From Flavobacterium sp. (lineage in GTDB: Bacteria; Bacteroidota; Bacteroidia; Flavobacteriales; Flavobacteriaceae): a DNA stretch of 64,000 nucleotides. The stretch is taken from assembly GCF_039595935.1 (NCBI RefSeq), contig NZ_JBCNKR010000006.1, positions 1,178,001-1,242,000 on the forward strand, in the 5' to 3' direction. Positions 51,773-62,224 of this stretch are shown here, one piece after another. A program made the position numbers and the translations under genes. The notes under the pieces were generated by a model. It saw only the letters and a program-made list of their open reading frames with translations, made no database searches and was not told where the DNA came from. The stretch's first letter is position 1; every line of letters begins with the position of its first letter.

Positions 51773-52648
51773 ATGATTAGCATCAATCCAAAAGAGATAG
51801 CAACAGCAAAACTGCAGGGTTATCTTCAAAGTGCAGTCGGCCCAAGACCGATAGCATTTGCAAGTACAATCAGCGAAAAAGGAATTCCAAATTTATCACC
51901 TTTCAGCTTCTTTAATGTTTTTAGTGCTAATCCGCCAATTTTGGTTTTTTCACCCTCAAGACGTGTTCGCGACAATACGGTAAAACATACTTTGATTAAT
52001 GCCGAAGCCACAAAAGAAGTTGTAATTAATGTTGTTAATTATGATATCGTACAGCAGACTTCATTGGCAAGTACAGAATATGGCGAAGGAGTAAATGAAT
52101 TTATAAAAGCCGGTTTAACCCAGGTTCCGTCAGATTTTGTAAAACCGTATCGGGTAAAGGAATCTCCTGTACAGTTTGAATGCAAAGTAACGCAGATTAT
52201 TCCGTTAGGAACAGAAGGCGGAGCAGGAAATTTAATTTTGTGTGAAGTTGTAAAAATACACATTCACGAAGCTATTTTGGATGAAAATGGAGCGATCGAT
52301 CAACACAAAATAGATTTAGTTTCGAGATTAGGGGCAAATTGGTATTCAAGATCAAAGGAAGGACTTTTTGAAGTGCCAAAACCACTGACAACTTTAGGCG
52401 TTGGAGTAGATGCAATTCCAAATTTTGCCAAAGAAAGCAATGTTTTTGATGGAAATGATTTAGGCAAATTAGGTAATATCGAAGCCTTGCCTACAACAGA
52501 AGAAGTTAGTATATTTGTGAAAGAAAATTTTTCTGTAAAAGGAGTTTTAAGCTCAGATGATCAGGAAAAAATCCACTTAGAGGCCAAAAAATATCTCAAT
52601 AAAGATGATGTCGAATCGGCCTGGAAAGTGCTTTTAGCTAAAAAATAA
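51773..52648 (+). CDS. Flavin reductase family protein
   Basis: This 291-residue FMN-binding split-barrel protein has GPRPIAFASTISEKGIPNLSPFSFFNVFSANPPILVFSPSRR, the FMN-site signature of the FlaR/DIM6-NTAB class. An extended C-terminal region follows. Such enzymes reduce flavin with NAD(P)H or use bound FMN directly; the substrate is unknown. The ATG at 51773 is preferred, because the longer frame starts in the promoter. It lies 32 bp before the DUF3127 gene. Confidence 0.9.
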   Translation: MISINPKEIATAKLQGYLQSAVGPRPIAFASTISEKGIPNLSPFSFFNVFSANPPILVFSPSRRVRDNTVKHTLINAEATKEVVINVVNYDIVQQTSLASTEYGEGVNEFIKAGLTQVPSDFVKPYRVKESPVQFECKVTQIIPLGTEGGAGNLILCEVVKIHIHEAILDENGAIDQHKIDLVSRLGANWYSRSKEGLFEVPKPLTTLGVGVDAIPNFAKESNVFDGNDLGKLGNIEALPTTEEVSIFVKENFSVKGVLSSDDQEKIHLEAKKYLNKDDVESAWKVLLAKK

Positions 52649-52680
52649 GAATAGAAACAAATAATTAATTATAGACGAAG

Positions 52681-53052
52681 ATGGAAGTTATAGGAAAAGT
52701 AAAAGTCGTTAATCCTGAGCAGCAAGTTAGTGCTTCATTCAAAAAAAGAGAATTAGTAGTAACTACAGATGAGCAGTATCCGCAGCACATTTTAATCGAA
52801 TTTACACAAGATAAATGCGATTTATTGAGCAGCTATAAACAAGGAGAGGCAGTAAAAGTTTCTATCAATTTAAGAGGAAGAGAATGGGTTAATCCGCAAG
52901 GAGAAACAAGATATTTTAATAGTATTCAAGGTTGGAGAATCGAAAGATTAGCTCCGGAAGGACCTGCTCAGACGCCTTCAGTGCCGGCAGCAGAAGCTTT
53001 TGCTCCAGCTACAAATTTAAACGAAGACGAACCAGACGATTTACCGTTCTAA
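52681..53052 (+). CDS. DUF3127 protein, OB-fold-like
   Basis: This 123-residue protein has a beta-rich core (MEVIGKVKVVNPEQQVSASFKKRELVVTTDEQYPQHILIEFTQDKCDLL ... VKVSINLRGREW) and a disordered acidic tail ending EDEPDDLPF. The tail resembles the DDLPF/DDIPF tip of single-stranded DNA-binding protein SSB. The family name is DUF3127; ssDNA binding or mimicry of the SSB tail is an inference. Confidence 0.85.
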   Translation: MEVIGKVKVVNPEQQVSASFKKRELVVTTDEQYPQHILIEFTQDKCDLLSSYKQGEAVKVSINLRGREWVNPQGETRYFNSIQGWRIERLAPEGPAQTPSVPAAEAFAPATNLNEDEPDDLPF

Positions 53053-53072
53053 GAGTTTAAAATTCAAATTAT

Positions 53073-53118
53073 AAATTCCAAATTCCAATTCATTTATTTG
53101 ATTTGGGATTTGGAATTT
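53073..53118 (+). terminator. Terminator downstream of the DUF3127 gene
   Basis: A 16-bp inverted repeat with one mismatch (53073-53088 with 53103-53118) is followed by T residues. It is the third member of the AAATTCCAAATTCC stem type in the window. The remaining spacer to aat also contains a CAAAGTTT/AAACTTTG dyad near 53173-53190. Confidence 0.65.
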
Positions 53119-53250
53119 TTTGTCTTAAGCTCAGGCATAAAGTTTGTCCTTGCAGCAAAACATATTTTTGTCAAAGTTTAAAACTTTGACAAAGATTCTC
53201 CAAGATTGAGAAATTTTGGAATTTGGAATTTCAAAAAATGATTATTTACG

Positions 53251-53889
53251 ATGTATTTTATATTCGATAATTTATATTTTCCGCCAGTAACAGAAGCCGA
53301 TGACGAAGGTATTTTGGCAGTTGGAGGTGATTTGAGTCCGGAAAGGCTGAAATTAGCTTACAACAACGGAATTTTTCCATGGTTTAACGAAGGCGAATCT
53401 ATTCTTTGGTGGGCGCCGGATCCTCGTATGGTTTTATTTCTTGACGAATTAAATGTTTCGAAAAGCATGCGTAATATTCTCAATCGAAATATTTTTACAG
53501 TTACTTTCAATACCCGTTTTAAAGATGTAATTTTAAATTGCCAGCAAATACTGCGCGATGGTCAGGACGGAACATGGATTTCTGACGAAATGATCGAATC
53601 GTATTGCGAACTCCACAATCAGGGAATTGCAAAATCAGTTGAGGTTTGGCAGGATGAGGTTTTGGTAGGAGGGTTATATGGCGTCGATTTGGGACATGTT
53701 TTTTGTGGAGAAAGTATGTTTTCTAAAGTATCAAATGCATCAAAAGCAGGGTTTATACATTTGGTAAATCATTTAAAAAAAGAGAACTATAAATTATTAG
53801 ATTGCCAGGTTTACAATCCACATTTAGATAGTTTGGGCTGTCGTGAAATTGACCGTGATGAGTTTATGTCTATTTTAAAAAGTAAATAA
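53251..53889 (+). CDS. aat: Leucyl/phenylalanyl-tRNA--protein transferase
   Basis: This is an N-end-rule enzyme that adds Leu or Phe to proteins with N-terminal Arg or Lys, marking them for ClpAP. The 212-residue protein has LAVGGDLSPERLKLAYNNGIFPWFNEGESILWWAPDPRMVLF, EVWQDEVLVGGLYGVDLGHVFCGESMFS and LLDCQVYNPHLDSLGCREIDRDEF, all family hallmarks. It is followed after 1 bp by the MOSC gene. Confidence 0.95.
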   Translation: MYFIFDNLYFPPVTEADDEGILAVGGDLSPERLKLAYNNGIFPWFNEGESILWWAPDPRMVLFLDELNVSKSMRNILNRNIFTVTFNTRFKDVILNCQQILRDGQDGTWISDEMIESYCELHNQGIAKSVEVWQDEVLVGGLYGVDLGHVFCGESMFSKVSNASKAGFIHLVNHLKKENYKLLDCQVYNPHLDSLGCREIDRDEFMSILKSK

Positions 53890-53890
53890 A

Positions 53891-54685
53891 ATGAGCACAG
53901 TTTACGTTGTAAAGGAAATTTATATTTACCCGATAAAAAGTCTGGCAGGAATCAGCTGTCAATCTGCTTTTGCAGAAGAAATGGGATTTGAAAATGATCG
54001 CAGATGGATGCTCATTGATGCTGAAAACCAAATGCTCACCCAAAGAGAACATCGCATGATGAGTCAGTTTTATCCGCAAATCTCAGATGGAAAAATCAGC
54101 ATAACTTTTCAGGATCAAAAACATGAATTTTCTATCGATGAACATTTGGAAAACCCAATAAAAGTAAATGTTTGGGATGATAAAAGTGAAGTTGTTGAGG
54201 TAAATCAAGAAACTTCAAAATGGTTCACTGAACATTTAGGTTTTGAATGTAAACTGGTTAAAATTATAAAAAACGGAGACCGTAAACATGAAAGTTCAAG
54301 ATTGAAAGAAACTTTCAATGTAAGCCTGGCAGATGGTTATCCTTATTTATTAATTGGCTCGAAAAGCCTGGATTTTTTGAATGATAAATTGGATGAAAAA
54401 ATTACCATAAAAAGATTTCGTCCAAACATTGTCGTAAGTACCAAAAATCCTCATGAAGAAGATGATTTTAAGACTTTTGAAATAGGAGGAGTCCAGTTTA
54501 AAAACGTAAAACCTTGTGGAAGATGCGTTATGGTTAATAATGATCCTGAAAACGGCCGCTTAAAAAAAGAACCTCTAAAAACGCTGAGTACATACAGAAA
54601 CGTAGACAATTCGGTTTTGTTTGGAACTAATATCGTGAGTTTAAATTCTGGAAACATTAAGGTTGGAGATACGCTTGTTTTTTAG
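53891..54685 (+). CDS. MOSC-domain protein (MOSC_N plus MOSC)
   Basis: This 264-residue protein has an N-terminal beta-barrel (VKEIYIYPIKSLAGISCQSA) and a MOSC domain (LADGYPYLLIGSKSLDFLNDKL, RFRPNIVVS, FKNVKPCGRCVMVNNDPENG, with the conserved Cys). Relatives (YcbX, mARC) bind molybdenum cofactor and reduce N-hydroxylated compounds. It starts 1 bp after aat. Its 3' end overlaps the convergent thiF-like gene by 4 bp. Confidence 0.9.
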   Translation: MSTVYVVKEIYIYPIKSLAGISCQSAFAEEMGFENDRRWMLIDAENQMLTQREHRMMSQFYPQISDGKISITFQDQKHEFSIDEHLENPIKVNVWDDKSEVVEVNQETSKWFTEHLGFECKLVKIIKNGDRKHESSRLKETFNVSLADGYPYLLIGSKSLDFLNDKLDEKITIKRFRPNIVVSTKNPHEEDDFKTFEIGGVQFKNVKPCGRCVMVNNDPENGRLKKEPLKTLSTYRNVDNSVLFGTNIVSLNSGNIKVGDTLVF

Positions 54686-55392
54686 AAATTAAGTTTTGTA
54701 AAATTCCAGTTTAGCGTATTGTAAAGAATTAATTCGTTTTTAAGAGTAGGCAATTCTAAAATTAATTTAAGCGTTTCGTGTGCCATCATATTTCCAATTA
54801 TTCCTGGCAGAGTTCCTAAAACACCATTCAAATTACAATTCGGAACATCTTTGGGGTCTGGCATTTCTGGAAACAAATCTCTAAGGTTTTTACTTCCGTT
54901 ATGATTAAAAACCGCTATTTGTCCTTCAAATTTTAATATGCTTCCGTAAACTAAAGGTTTTTGAAGCGCAACACAAGTATCATTTACTAAATAACGTGTA
55001 GAAAAATTATCAGAGCCATCTACAATAATGTCGTATTGCTGAATAATCTTTGAAGCATTTTCAACAGTTAGTTTTTCATTGATGGCAACAGCTTCAATAA
55101 GCGGATTTAGTTTTGAAACGACTTCTTTTGCTACAATCGATTTTTGTTTTCCTATTTCATTTTCAGTATACAAAATCTGTCTGTGAAGATTATGAATTTC
55201 AATAGTGTCAAAATCCATGATTCCAATAAAACCAACTCCTGCAGTTGCGATGTATTGTAAAATAGGGCAGCCCAAACCGCCTGCTCCAATAACTAAAACG
55301 CGGGCTTTTTTTAGTTTTTCCTGTCCTTCATCACCAATTTCCGGAAGAATAGTTTGTCTGTTATAGCGAAGGAATTCTTTTATGATACTCAT
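54682..55392 (-). CDS. ThiF/MoeB/HesA-family sulfur-carrier adenylyltransferase
   Basis: This E1-like enzyme adenylates the C-terminal Gly-Gly of ThiS. The 236-residue protein has LVIGAGGLGCPILQYIATAGVG (ATP loop), DFDTIEIHNLHRQILYTENEIGKQK and a Cys in DVPNCNLNGVLGTLPGIIGNMMAHE. ThiF and MoeB cannot be told apart by sequence at this level. Position at the 3' end of the thi operon, after thiH, argues for ThiF. The 93-bp gap to thiH is filled with AATCTAAAATC-type short repeats. Confidence 0.9.
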   Translation of the reverse strand: MSIIKEFLRYNRQTILPEIGDEGQEKLKKARVLVIGAGGLGCPILQYIATAGVGFIGIMDFDTIEIHNLHRQILYTENEIGKQKSIVAKEVVSKLNPLIEAVAINEKLTVENASKIIQQYDIIVDGSDNFSTRYLVNDTCVALQKPLVYGSILKFEGQIAVFNHNGSKNLRDLFPEMPDPKDVPNCNLNGVLGTLPGIIGNMMAHETLKLILELPTLKNELILYNTLNWNFTKLNF

Positions 55393-55485
55393 TTCTGGAA
55401 TTTTAGATTTTAGATTGTTGATTTTAGATTTGATCTGGAGTTTATAATTTTAGATTGAGGAAAAGCAGATAAAAAAATCTGAAAT

Positions 55486-56613
55486 CTAAACTCTAAAATC
55501 TGAAATAAAGCTTTTGCTCCAATCTTTCCAAACAGGTTCATAGCCTGCATTTTTTATGATTTTTGAAATTTCATCTGCAGAGCGTTCATCGCTGATTTCG
55601 AATTGTTCCAAAGACTGCGGATCTACGACATAACCGCCCGGATTTGTTTTAGAACCGGCACTCATACTCGTAACGCCAATTGGAATAATATTGTTTCTGA
55701 ATTTTTCATTCTCTCTCGTTGAAATAGAAATTTCTAAATCTTCATTCCATATACGATAAGCACAAATAAGCTGTGTTAGATCTTTATCATCCATAATAAA
55801 ATTGGGTTCAATAATACCTTCAGCCGGGCGAAGACGCGGAAATGAAACGGAATATTTTGTCTGCCAGTATTTTTTCTGAAGATAATCTAAATGCAAAGCG
55901 TTGAAAAAACTGTCGGTTCGCCAGTCTTCTAAACCTAGTAAAACCCCCAAACCAATTTTATGAATTCCCGCTGAGCCAATTCTGTCGGGAGTTTCCAATC
56001 GATAATCAAAGTTTGATTTTTTACCTTTGGTATGATATTTTTTGTAAACTTCCTGATGGTATGTTTCCTGATAAACTAAAACCGAATATACTCCGGCGTT
56101 ATGCAAACGTTCGTAATCTTCTCTAGAAAGTGGCTGAACTTCAACTGAAATAATAGAAAAATCGTTTTTAATTAAATTAATAGCATTCAGGAAATAATTA
56201 ATATTTACAGTATAATTCGCTTCGCCTGTAACCAATAAAACATGATCAAAACCAGTATTTTTTAAAGCTTCAACTTCTAGTTTTATTTCTGCATCAGTCA
56301 AGGTTTTTCGTTTGATTTTATTGTCAAGACTAAATCCGCAATATGTACAGATGTTTTGACATTCATTGCTTAAATAAAGCGGTGCATACATCTGGATAGT
56401 TTTCCCGAAACGTTTTTTGGTGATTTCATGGCATTTTTGTGCCATTTGTTCTAAATAATTTTGTGCAATAGGCGAAATCAAAATCAAAAAATCATCGAGA
56501 TTGTATTTGGTTTTTGCTAAAGTTCTCTCGACATCTTTTGATGTGGTTTGGTATATTTTGGATTGAATAGTATCCCAATTATATTGCTCAAAAATTGATT
56601 TGAATGTTTTCAT
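55486..56613 (-). CDS. thiH: 2-iminoacetate synthase ThiH
   Basis: This radical-SAM enzyme cleaves tyrosine to dehydroglycine for the thiamine thiazole. The 375-residue protein has the iron-sulfur motif C85-x3-C89-x2-C92 in NECQNICTYCGF and family blocks GFDHVLLVTGEANYTV, VSVEVQPLSREDYERLHNAGVYSVLVYQETYH and SVSFPRLRPAEG. The ATG lies only 9 bp from an inverted repeat of the cassette between it and thiG, so the cassette is directly upstream and may affect its expression. Confidence 0.96.
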   Translation of the reverse strand: MKTFKSIFEQYNWDTIQSKIYQTTSKDVERTLAKTKYNLDDFLILISPIAQNYLEQMAQKCHEITKKRFGKTIQMYAPLYLSNECQNICTYCGFSLDNKIKRKTLTDAEIKLEVEALKNTGFDHVLLVTGEANYTVNINYFLNAINLIKNDFSIISVEVQPLSREDYERLHNAGVYSVLVYQETYHQEVYKKYHTKGKKSNFDYRLETPDRIGSAGIHKIGLGVLLGLEDWRTDSFFNALHLDYLQKKYWQTKYSVSFPRLRPAEGIIEPNFIMDDKDLTQLICAYRIWNEDLEISISTRENEKFRNNIIPIGVTSMSAGSKTNPGGYVVDPQSLEQFEISDERSADEISKIIKNAGYEPVWKDWSKSFISDFRV

Positions 56614-56622
56614 TTAGATTGT

Positions 56623-56671
56623 TTTTATTTCACGCAGATTTTGCAGATTTAGGCAGATTAAAATTGATTTT
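56623..56671 (+). repeat. Cassette inverted repeat, thiH side
   Basis: 49 bp, exactly the reverse complement of 57172-57220. It contains three GCAGATT units (CGCAGATTTTGCAGATTT then AGGCAGATTAA), spaced about one helical turn apart. Confidence 0.9.
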
Positions 56672-56698
56672 TATTTGTTGATATTCTTTATTCTTTAT

Positions 56699-57077
56699 TT
56701 ATATTTTATTTGCAACTCTTTTTATATCATTTAAGATGTTAAGGGTATTAAAGTTCACAAGTAAACCTAATTTTATATTAGTTAGTCGGAGATAGGTTGC
56801 AATTTGTTTATAATGTATTGGTGCTAATTCTTCAACAGATTTTAGTTCAATTATAACTTTATCTTCAACTAACAAATCAAGCCTAAAAGCAGCATCTAAT
56901 ATTATTTCTTCATAATTAATAATAATTTCTACTTGCTTTTTAACCTTTAGTTCTAATTTTTCTAGCTCATAAAACAATGCACTTTCATAAACAGACTCAA
57001 ATAATCCAGGCCCTAAATTATTATATACTTTATAAAATAGCTCCTCGAACTATATACGATATTTCATTTTCAGTCAT
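56699..57077 (-). pseudogene. GxxExxY family gene (PD-(D/E)XK nuclease-like), frameshifted
   Basis: Translation from the ATG at 57077 gives MTENEISYIVRGAIL and then a stop. The +1-shifted frame continues YKVYNNLGPGLFESVYESALFYELEKLELKVKKQ to the normal end at 56699. Removing one base from the four-base A run at 57034-57037 (plus strand) restores a single ~125-residue product with AIYKVYNNLGPG, the family signature. The GLFESVYE motif names the family. RLDLLVEDKVIIELK supplies the D...ExK layout of the PD-(D/E)XK fold. An intact-looking 92-aa remnant starts at a TTG at 56977. Function of the family is not established. Confidence 0.8.
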
Positions 57078-57171
57078 TAATTTTGAGTTTTAATTAAATT
57101 TCAAAATTAAAGAATTTTCTTTCTTTTTTTGCATAAATCGTTTTCACGAAATTTTACAGATAAAGAATAAA

Positions 57172-57220
57172 TTAAAATCAATTTTAATCTGCCTAAATCT
57201 GCAAAATCTGCGTGAAATAA
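57172..57220 (-). repeat. Cassette inverted repeat, thiG side
   Basis: 49 bp, exactly the reverse complement of 56623-56671. The outer end lies 4 bp from the thiG stop codon. Confidence 0.9.
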
Positions 57221-57224
57221 AACT

Positions 57225-58001
57225 TTATTCATAAAGAAATGAAGTCAAGGGACTAGAAGCCGAAGCATGATTTTGTTGATTTGCAACTTTGGCTTCAAAA
57301 GCCTTTCTTCCTGCCATTACAGTTTCTTTAAAAGCTTCGGCCATTAATTTCGGATTTCCCGCAACAGCTATTGCGGTATTCACTAAAACAGCATCCGCAC
57401 CAATTTCCATAGCTTTTGCCGCATCAGAAGGCGCTCCGATTCCCGCATCAACAATAACCGGAACATTACTTTGTTCAATTATAATTTCTAAAAAATCAAT
57501 TGTTTTCAAACCTTTATTGCTTCCTATTGGAGAACCTAAAGGCATAACTGCAGATGTTCCTGCACTTTCTAAATGCTTGCACAAAACAGGATCGGCGTGA
57601 ATGTAAGGAAGTACAATAAAACCTAATTTTGCCAACTCTTCTGTTGCTTTTAAAGTTTCAATCGGATCGGGCATTAAATATTTTGGATCAGGATGAATTT
57701 CTAATTTTACCCAATTGGTTTCTAATGCTTCTCGAGCCAGCTGCGCTGCAAAAACAGCTTCTTTAGCATTTCTTGCTCCAGATGTATTGGGCAATAAATT
57801 TAAGTTAGGATGTTTTAAATGAGATAAAATAGCTTCAGTATCTGTTTCAAGATCAATGCGTTTAAGTGCGACCGTAACCAATTCGCTTTCAGAAGCTAAA
57901 ATTGCCTGTTCCATTTCTTCATTCGAACCAAATTTTCCCGTTCCGAGAAATAATCGGGATTTAAAGCTCTTATCGCCAATATTAAACAATGATGTCTGCA
58001 T
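57225..58001 (-). CDS. thiG: Thiazole synthase ThiG
   Basis: ThiG builds the thiazole phosphate from deoxyxylulose phosphate, dehydroglycine and ThiS thiocarboxylate. The 258-residue TIM barrel has [24 protein letters not shown] (Schiff-base Lys region), [36 protein letters not shown] and [31 protein letters not shown]. Its 5' end overlaps thiE by 20 bp, so the two are coupled. Downstream the cassette separates it from thiH, its usual partner. Confidence 0.97.
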   Translation of the reverse strand: MQTSLFNIGDKSFKSRLFLGTGKFGSNEEMEQAILASESELVTVALKRIDLETDTEAILSHLKHPNLNLLPNTSGARNAKEAVFAAQLAREALETNWVKLEIHPDPKYLMPDPIETLKATEELAKLGFIVLPYIHADPVLCKHLESAGTSAVMPLGSPIGSNKGLKTIDFLEIIIEQSNVPVIVDAGIGAPSDAAKAMEIGADAVLVNTAIAVAGNPKLMAEAFKETVMAGRKAFEAKVANQQNHASASSPLTSFLYE

Positions 58002-58620
58002 ATAATTTTTCGTTTAATTGTTGAATTAATTTTTCTCTTTCATCGCTTTCGGTGATGATACCAGAAAGTGCAATTCCGTGAATTCCGGTTTCCATTAACG
58101 GACTAACATCTTTTAAAGTAATACCGCCGATAGCATAAACCGGAATCTCGATTTTATTTTTTTTAATTTTTTGAAGAATATTAAAATACCCTGATAAGCC
58201 TAAAATTGGACTTAATTTTTCTTTTGTCGTTGTAAAGCGAAAAGGTCCTAAACCAATATAATCACAGCCATTTTTTACATGATTTTCAATGTCTTCGAAT
58301 GTATTTGCAGTTCCGCCAATAACTTTTGATGTACCTAAAAAAGCTCTGGCTTCATCAATTTTAGTATCAGTTAAGCCTAAATGAACGCCATCAGCATCTA
58401 TTTGCCTGGCGAGGTATATGTCGTCATTTACAATAAAATTTGCAGTATATTTTTCGCATAAAGGTTTTACGACTTCGGCTAAAGCAAAAGTGTCTTTTGT
58501 GGTTTGGTTTTTAAATCGCATTTGCACCCAATTACATCCGGAGTCAAGTGCCTGATGAATATTGTGCAGTTGTTTTTCGATTGTTTCGCCCTGCGAGATA
58601 TATTGAAGTTTACTATACAT
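57982..58620 (-). CDS. thiE: Thiamine phosphate synthase ThiE
   Basis: ThiE joins HMP diphosphate to thiazole phosphate. The 212-residue TIM barrel keeps the catalytic features: [44 protein letters not shown], the diphosphate-binding [21 protein letters not shown] and [12 protein letters not shown]. Overlaps thiD (8 bp) and thiG (20 bp). This is the more canonical of the two ThiE-like proteins in the operon. Confidence 0.95.
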   Translation of the reverse strand: MYSKLQYISQGETIEKQLHNIHQALDSGCNWVQMRFKNQTTKDTFALAEVVKPLCEKYTANFIVNDDIYLARQIDADGVHLGLTDTKIDEARAFLGTSKVIGGTANTFEDIENHVKNGCDYIGLGPFRFTTTKEKLSPILGLSGYFNILQKIKKNKIEIPVYAIGGITLKDVSPLMETGIHGIALSGIITESDEREKLIQQLNEKLYADIIV

Positions 58621-59353
58621 AATGATGTCCGATTAAAGTTGAAGTTGAACTCAGGTAATTTTCGATATAAGTTTTAGCATTTTTGCAGGCTTCTTTTATC
58701 GTTTGATTTAAAGCTAAATTGGAAGCAATTGCAGACGAAAGTACACAGCCTGAACCATGTTTTTCAAAGCATTTTTTATCAGAAGGCAGGAGCTCTAAAA
58801 TTTCATTTTTTAGAAATAAACGATCTGTTCCCAAAGCCTTTTCGTTATGTCCGCCTTTCAGCAGAATGTTAGTTGAAAATTCGTTTTCTTTAGAAATAAA
58901 ACCAGGAAATAATATTTCTGCTTCATGATAATTGGGAGTAATTAAATCGATTTTTGGGAGTATTTTATTTAGATCTGAATGAGTTTCAATATTTAAAAAA
59001 TCAAATTGAGTTGTCGATTTCAAAACCGGATCCCAAACAATTTTTGTTGACGGGGAAAGCAGTTTTATGGTCGAAATAATTCGGTTTAAATCATGTAAAG
59101 AAGAAACAATTCCAATTTTTATTGCACTGATTTTATAGTTTAGAAATAACGTTTCGATAGAACGAATAACAAAACTCAAATCTGTCCACTGAATTTCATA
59201 AAATTGATTTTCGGTTTGAATTGTATTTGCTGTTGAAATAGCAAAACCAGTGACTTTATGCTGTTCAAATGTTTTGATGTCGGACAAAATACCGGCACCA
59301 CCAGACGGGTCTAAACCTGCTATTGTAAGTACGAAAGGGCGATTTGCTGACAT
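58613..59353 (-). CDS. thiD: Hydroxymethylpyrimidine/phosphomethylpyrimidine kinase ThiD
   Basis: ThiD phosphorylates HMP and HMP-phosphate. The 246-residue ribokinase-fold protein has LTIAGLDPSGGAGILSDIKTFEQHKVTGFAISTANTIQTEN, IVWDPVLKSTT, LITPNYHEAEILFPG and the anion-hole KHGSGCVLSSAIASNLA. It overlaps both neighbours (34 bp with the upstream ThiE-like gene, 8 bp with thiE). Confidence 0.95.
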   Translation of the reverse strand: MSANRPFVLTIAGLDPSGGAGILSDIKTFEQHKVTGFAISTANTIQTENQFYEIQWTDLSFVIRSIETLFLNYKISAIKIGIVSSLHDLNRIISTIKLLSPSTKIVWDPVLKSTTQFDFLNIETHSDLNKILPKIDLITPNYHEAEILFPGFISKENEFSTNILLKGGHNEKALGTDRLFLKNEILELLPSDKKCFEKHGSGCVLSSAIASNLALNQTIKEACKNAKTYIENYLSSTSTLIGHHYV

Positions 59354-59925
59354 AATTTGAATTCTTTTAATGGATTTTCATTGTTCCAAATTGTTCCTAA
59401 AAGAGCGGCATCATCAAAACCATTTTCAAGTGTTTTTTGAATATTATTTGAATCAATTCCGCCCAAAGCGACCATTTTTGTTTTATAATTTGTTCTGAAT
59501 TTTACTGCTTGAAACAGATCATTTTTGGGATGATAATTTTCTTTTGAAATACTTTTAAAAACCGGACTTAAGAATGCATAATCAAATTCATCTTCTATCG
59601 AGTTAAAATCTTCAATAGAATGTGTTGATGTAGAAATTGATTCGTATTTAAACCTATAAGGTTTTGAAAACTTTGCAGGATTATTTTTTCTCTCTTTTTC
59701 AGAAAAATGAAATCGGTCAATGCCCAAATTTTCTGCTAAATGAAGGTGATTGTGCAAAACCAGTTTGTTTCGAAATTCTAGTTTTATCTGATCAATAAAC
59801 TGAGCCATTTCTGCTTCTGAAAAATCAGGTTTCCGAATATGAAGCAAAGACAATCCTTCTTCAAATAAAGAATGAAGAATATTTATTTCATTTTTAACTT
59901 GGGAAGGATTTGTAATCACAATCAT
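59320..59925 (-). CDS. ThiE/TenI-like protein
   Basis: This second, diverged ThiE-superfamily barrel (201 residues) keeps IVITNPSQV, LSLLHIRKPDFSEAEM, VLHNHLHLAENLGIDRFHFSEKER and VALGGIDSNNIQKTLENGFDDAALLGTIW. It lacks the TTTK diphosphate-binding strand of its neighbour (FLSPVFKSISKENYHP instead). It may be a thiazole tautomerase (TenI) or a second synthase; TenI is the better fit to a thi operon that already holds thiE. It overlaps thiD by 34 bp. Confidence 0.85.
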   Translation of the reverse strand: MIVITNPSQVKNEINILHSLFEEGLSLLHIRKPDFSEAEMAQFIDQIKLEFRNKLVLHNHLHLAENLGIDRFHFSEKERKNNPAKFSKPYRFKYESISTSTHSIEDFNSIEDEFDYAFLSPVFKSISKENYHPKNDLFQAVKFRTNYKTKMVALGGIDSNNIQKTLENGFDDAALLGTIWNNENPLKEFKLCQQIALSYLQ

Positions 59926-59946
59926 AATTTATAAAATGTTTTTTGT

Positions 59947-59992
59947 GAGATGTAAAATGTGAAAATTATACATCTCACATTTTACAAATCTC
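59947..59992. repeat. Inverted repeat in the thiC/tenI-like gap
   Basis: GAGATGTAAAATGTGA and its reverse complement (with a 2-nt insert) form a hairpin between thiC and the ThiE/TenI-like gene. The core TGTAAAATGTGA recurs at 61834-61845 and again, extended, at 61848-61866. It may stabilise or process the operon mRNA. Confidence 0.55.
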
Positions 59993-59998
59993 ATTTCA

Positions 59999-61897
<1,899 letters not shown>

Positions 61898-61937
61898 ATG
61901 ATTGGCAATTTGGAATTTATTTTTTGGAATTTAAATT

Positions 61938-62144
61938 CTATCCTCCCTGTGTAGCAGAAATAATCAAAATTTCGTCGGTTTCTTGTACAAAGAATTCGTT
62001 CCATTTAGTTTTTGGAACAACGGTATTGTTGACAGCAACGGCGATTCCGTTTTGCTTGTGCGGAATTTCGAGATCGAGCAATGATTGAACGCTTAGCGAT
62101 TCAGCATTGAATTTTTTAGTTTGTTGATTGATTTTTAGTTCCAT
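61938..62144 (-). CDS. thiS: Sulfur carrier protein ThiS
   Basis: This 68-residue ubiquitin-like protein ends in ATQGG, the C-terminal Gly-Gly that is adenylated and thiocarboxylated to give sulfur to Thi[30 protein letters not shown] is the beta-grasp core. It is the first gene of the thi operon, 80 bp after the TPP riboswitch. Confidence 0.95.
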   Translation of the reverse strand: MELKINQQTKKFNAESLSVQSLLDLEIPHKQNGIAVAVNNTVVPKTKWNEFFVQETDEILIISATQGG

Positions 62145-62224
62145 TCCTTTTCAAGTTTAGTGTATAGATACACATTAGGAATGGCTGCAATTCACGCATA
62201 GAAATGCGCTTAAGAAGTCATCTT

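Larger units (their letters stand above)
56623..57220 (-). mobile_element. GxxExxY cassette with 49-bp perfect terminal inverted repeats
   Basis: A 598-bp unit is bounded by identical 49-bp inverted repeats (56623-56671 and 57172-57220) and encloses one gene of the GxxExxY family, here frameshifted. It occupies the whole space between thiG (4 bp from its stop) and thiH (9 bp from its ATG), interrupting an otherwise tight operon. No transposase and no clear target-site duplication are visible. Mobility is inferred from the repeats and position. Confidence 0.7.

Noticed and set aside
55394..55506. Runs of AATCTAAAATC-type words between thiF and thiH as a CRISPR-like or tandem array
   Set aside because: Unit length and spacing are irregular, there are no spacers of constant length, and similar words occur after ahcY; this is low-complexity intergenic sequence.
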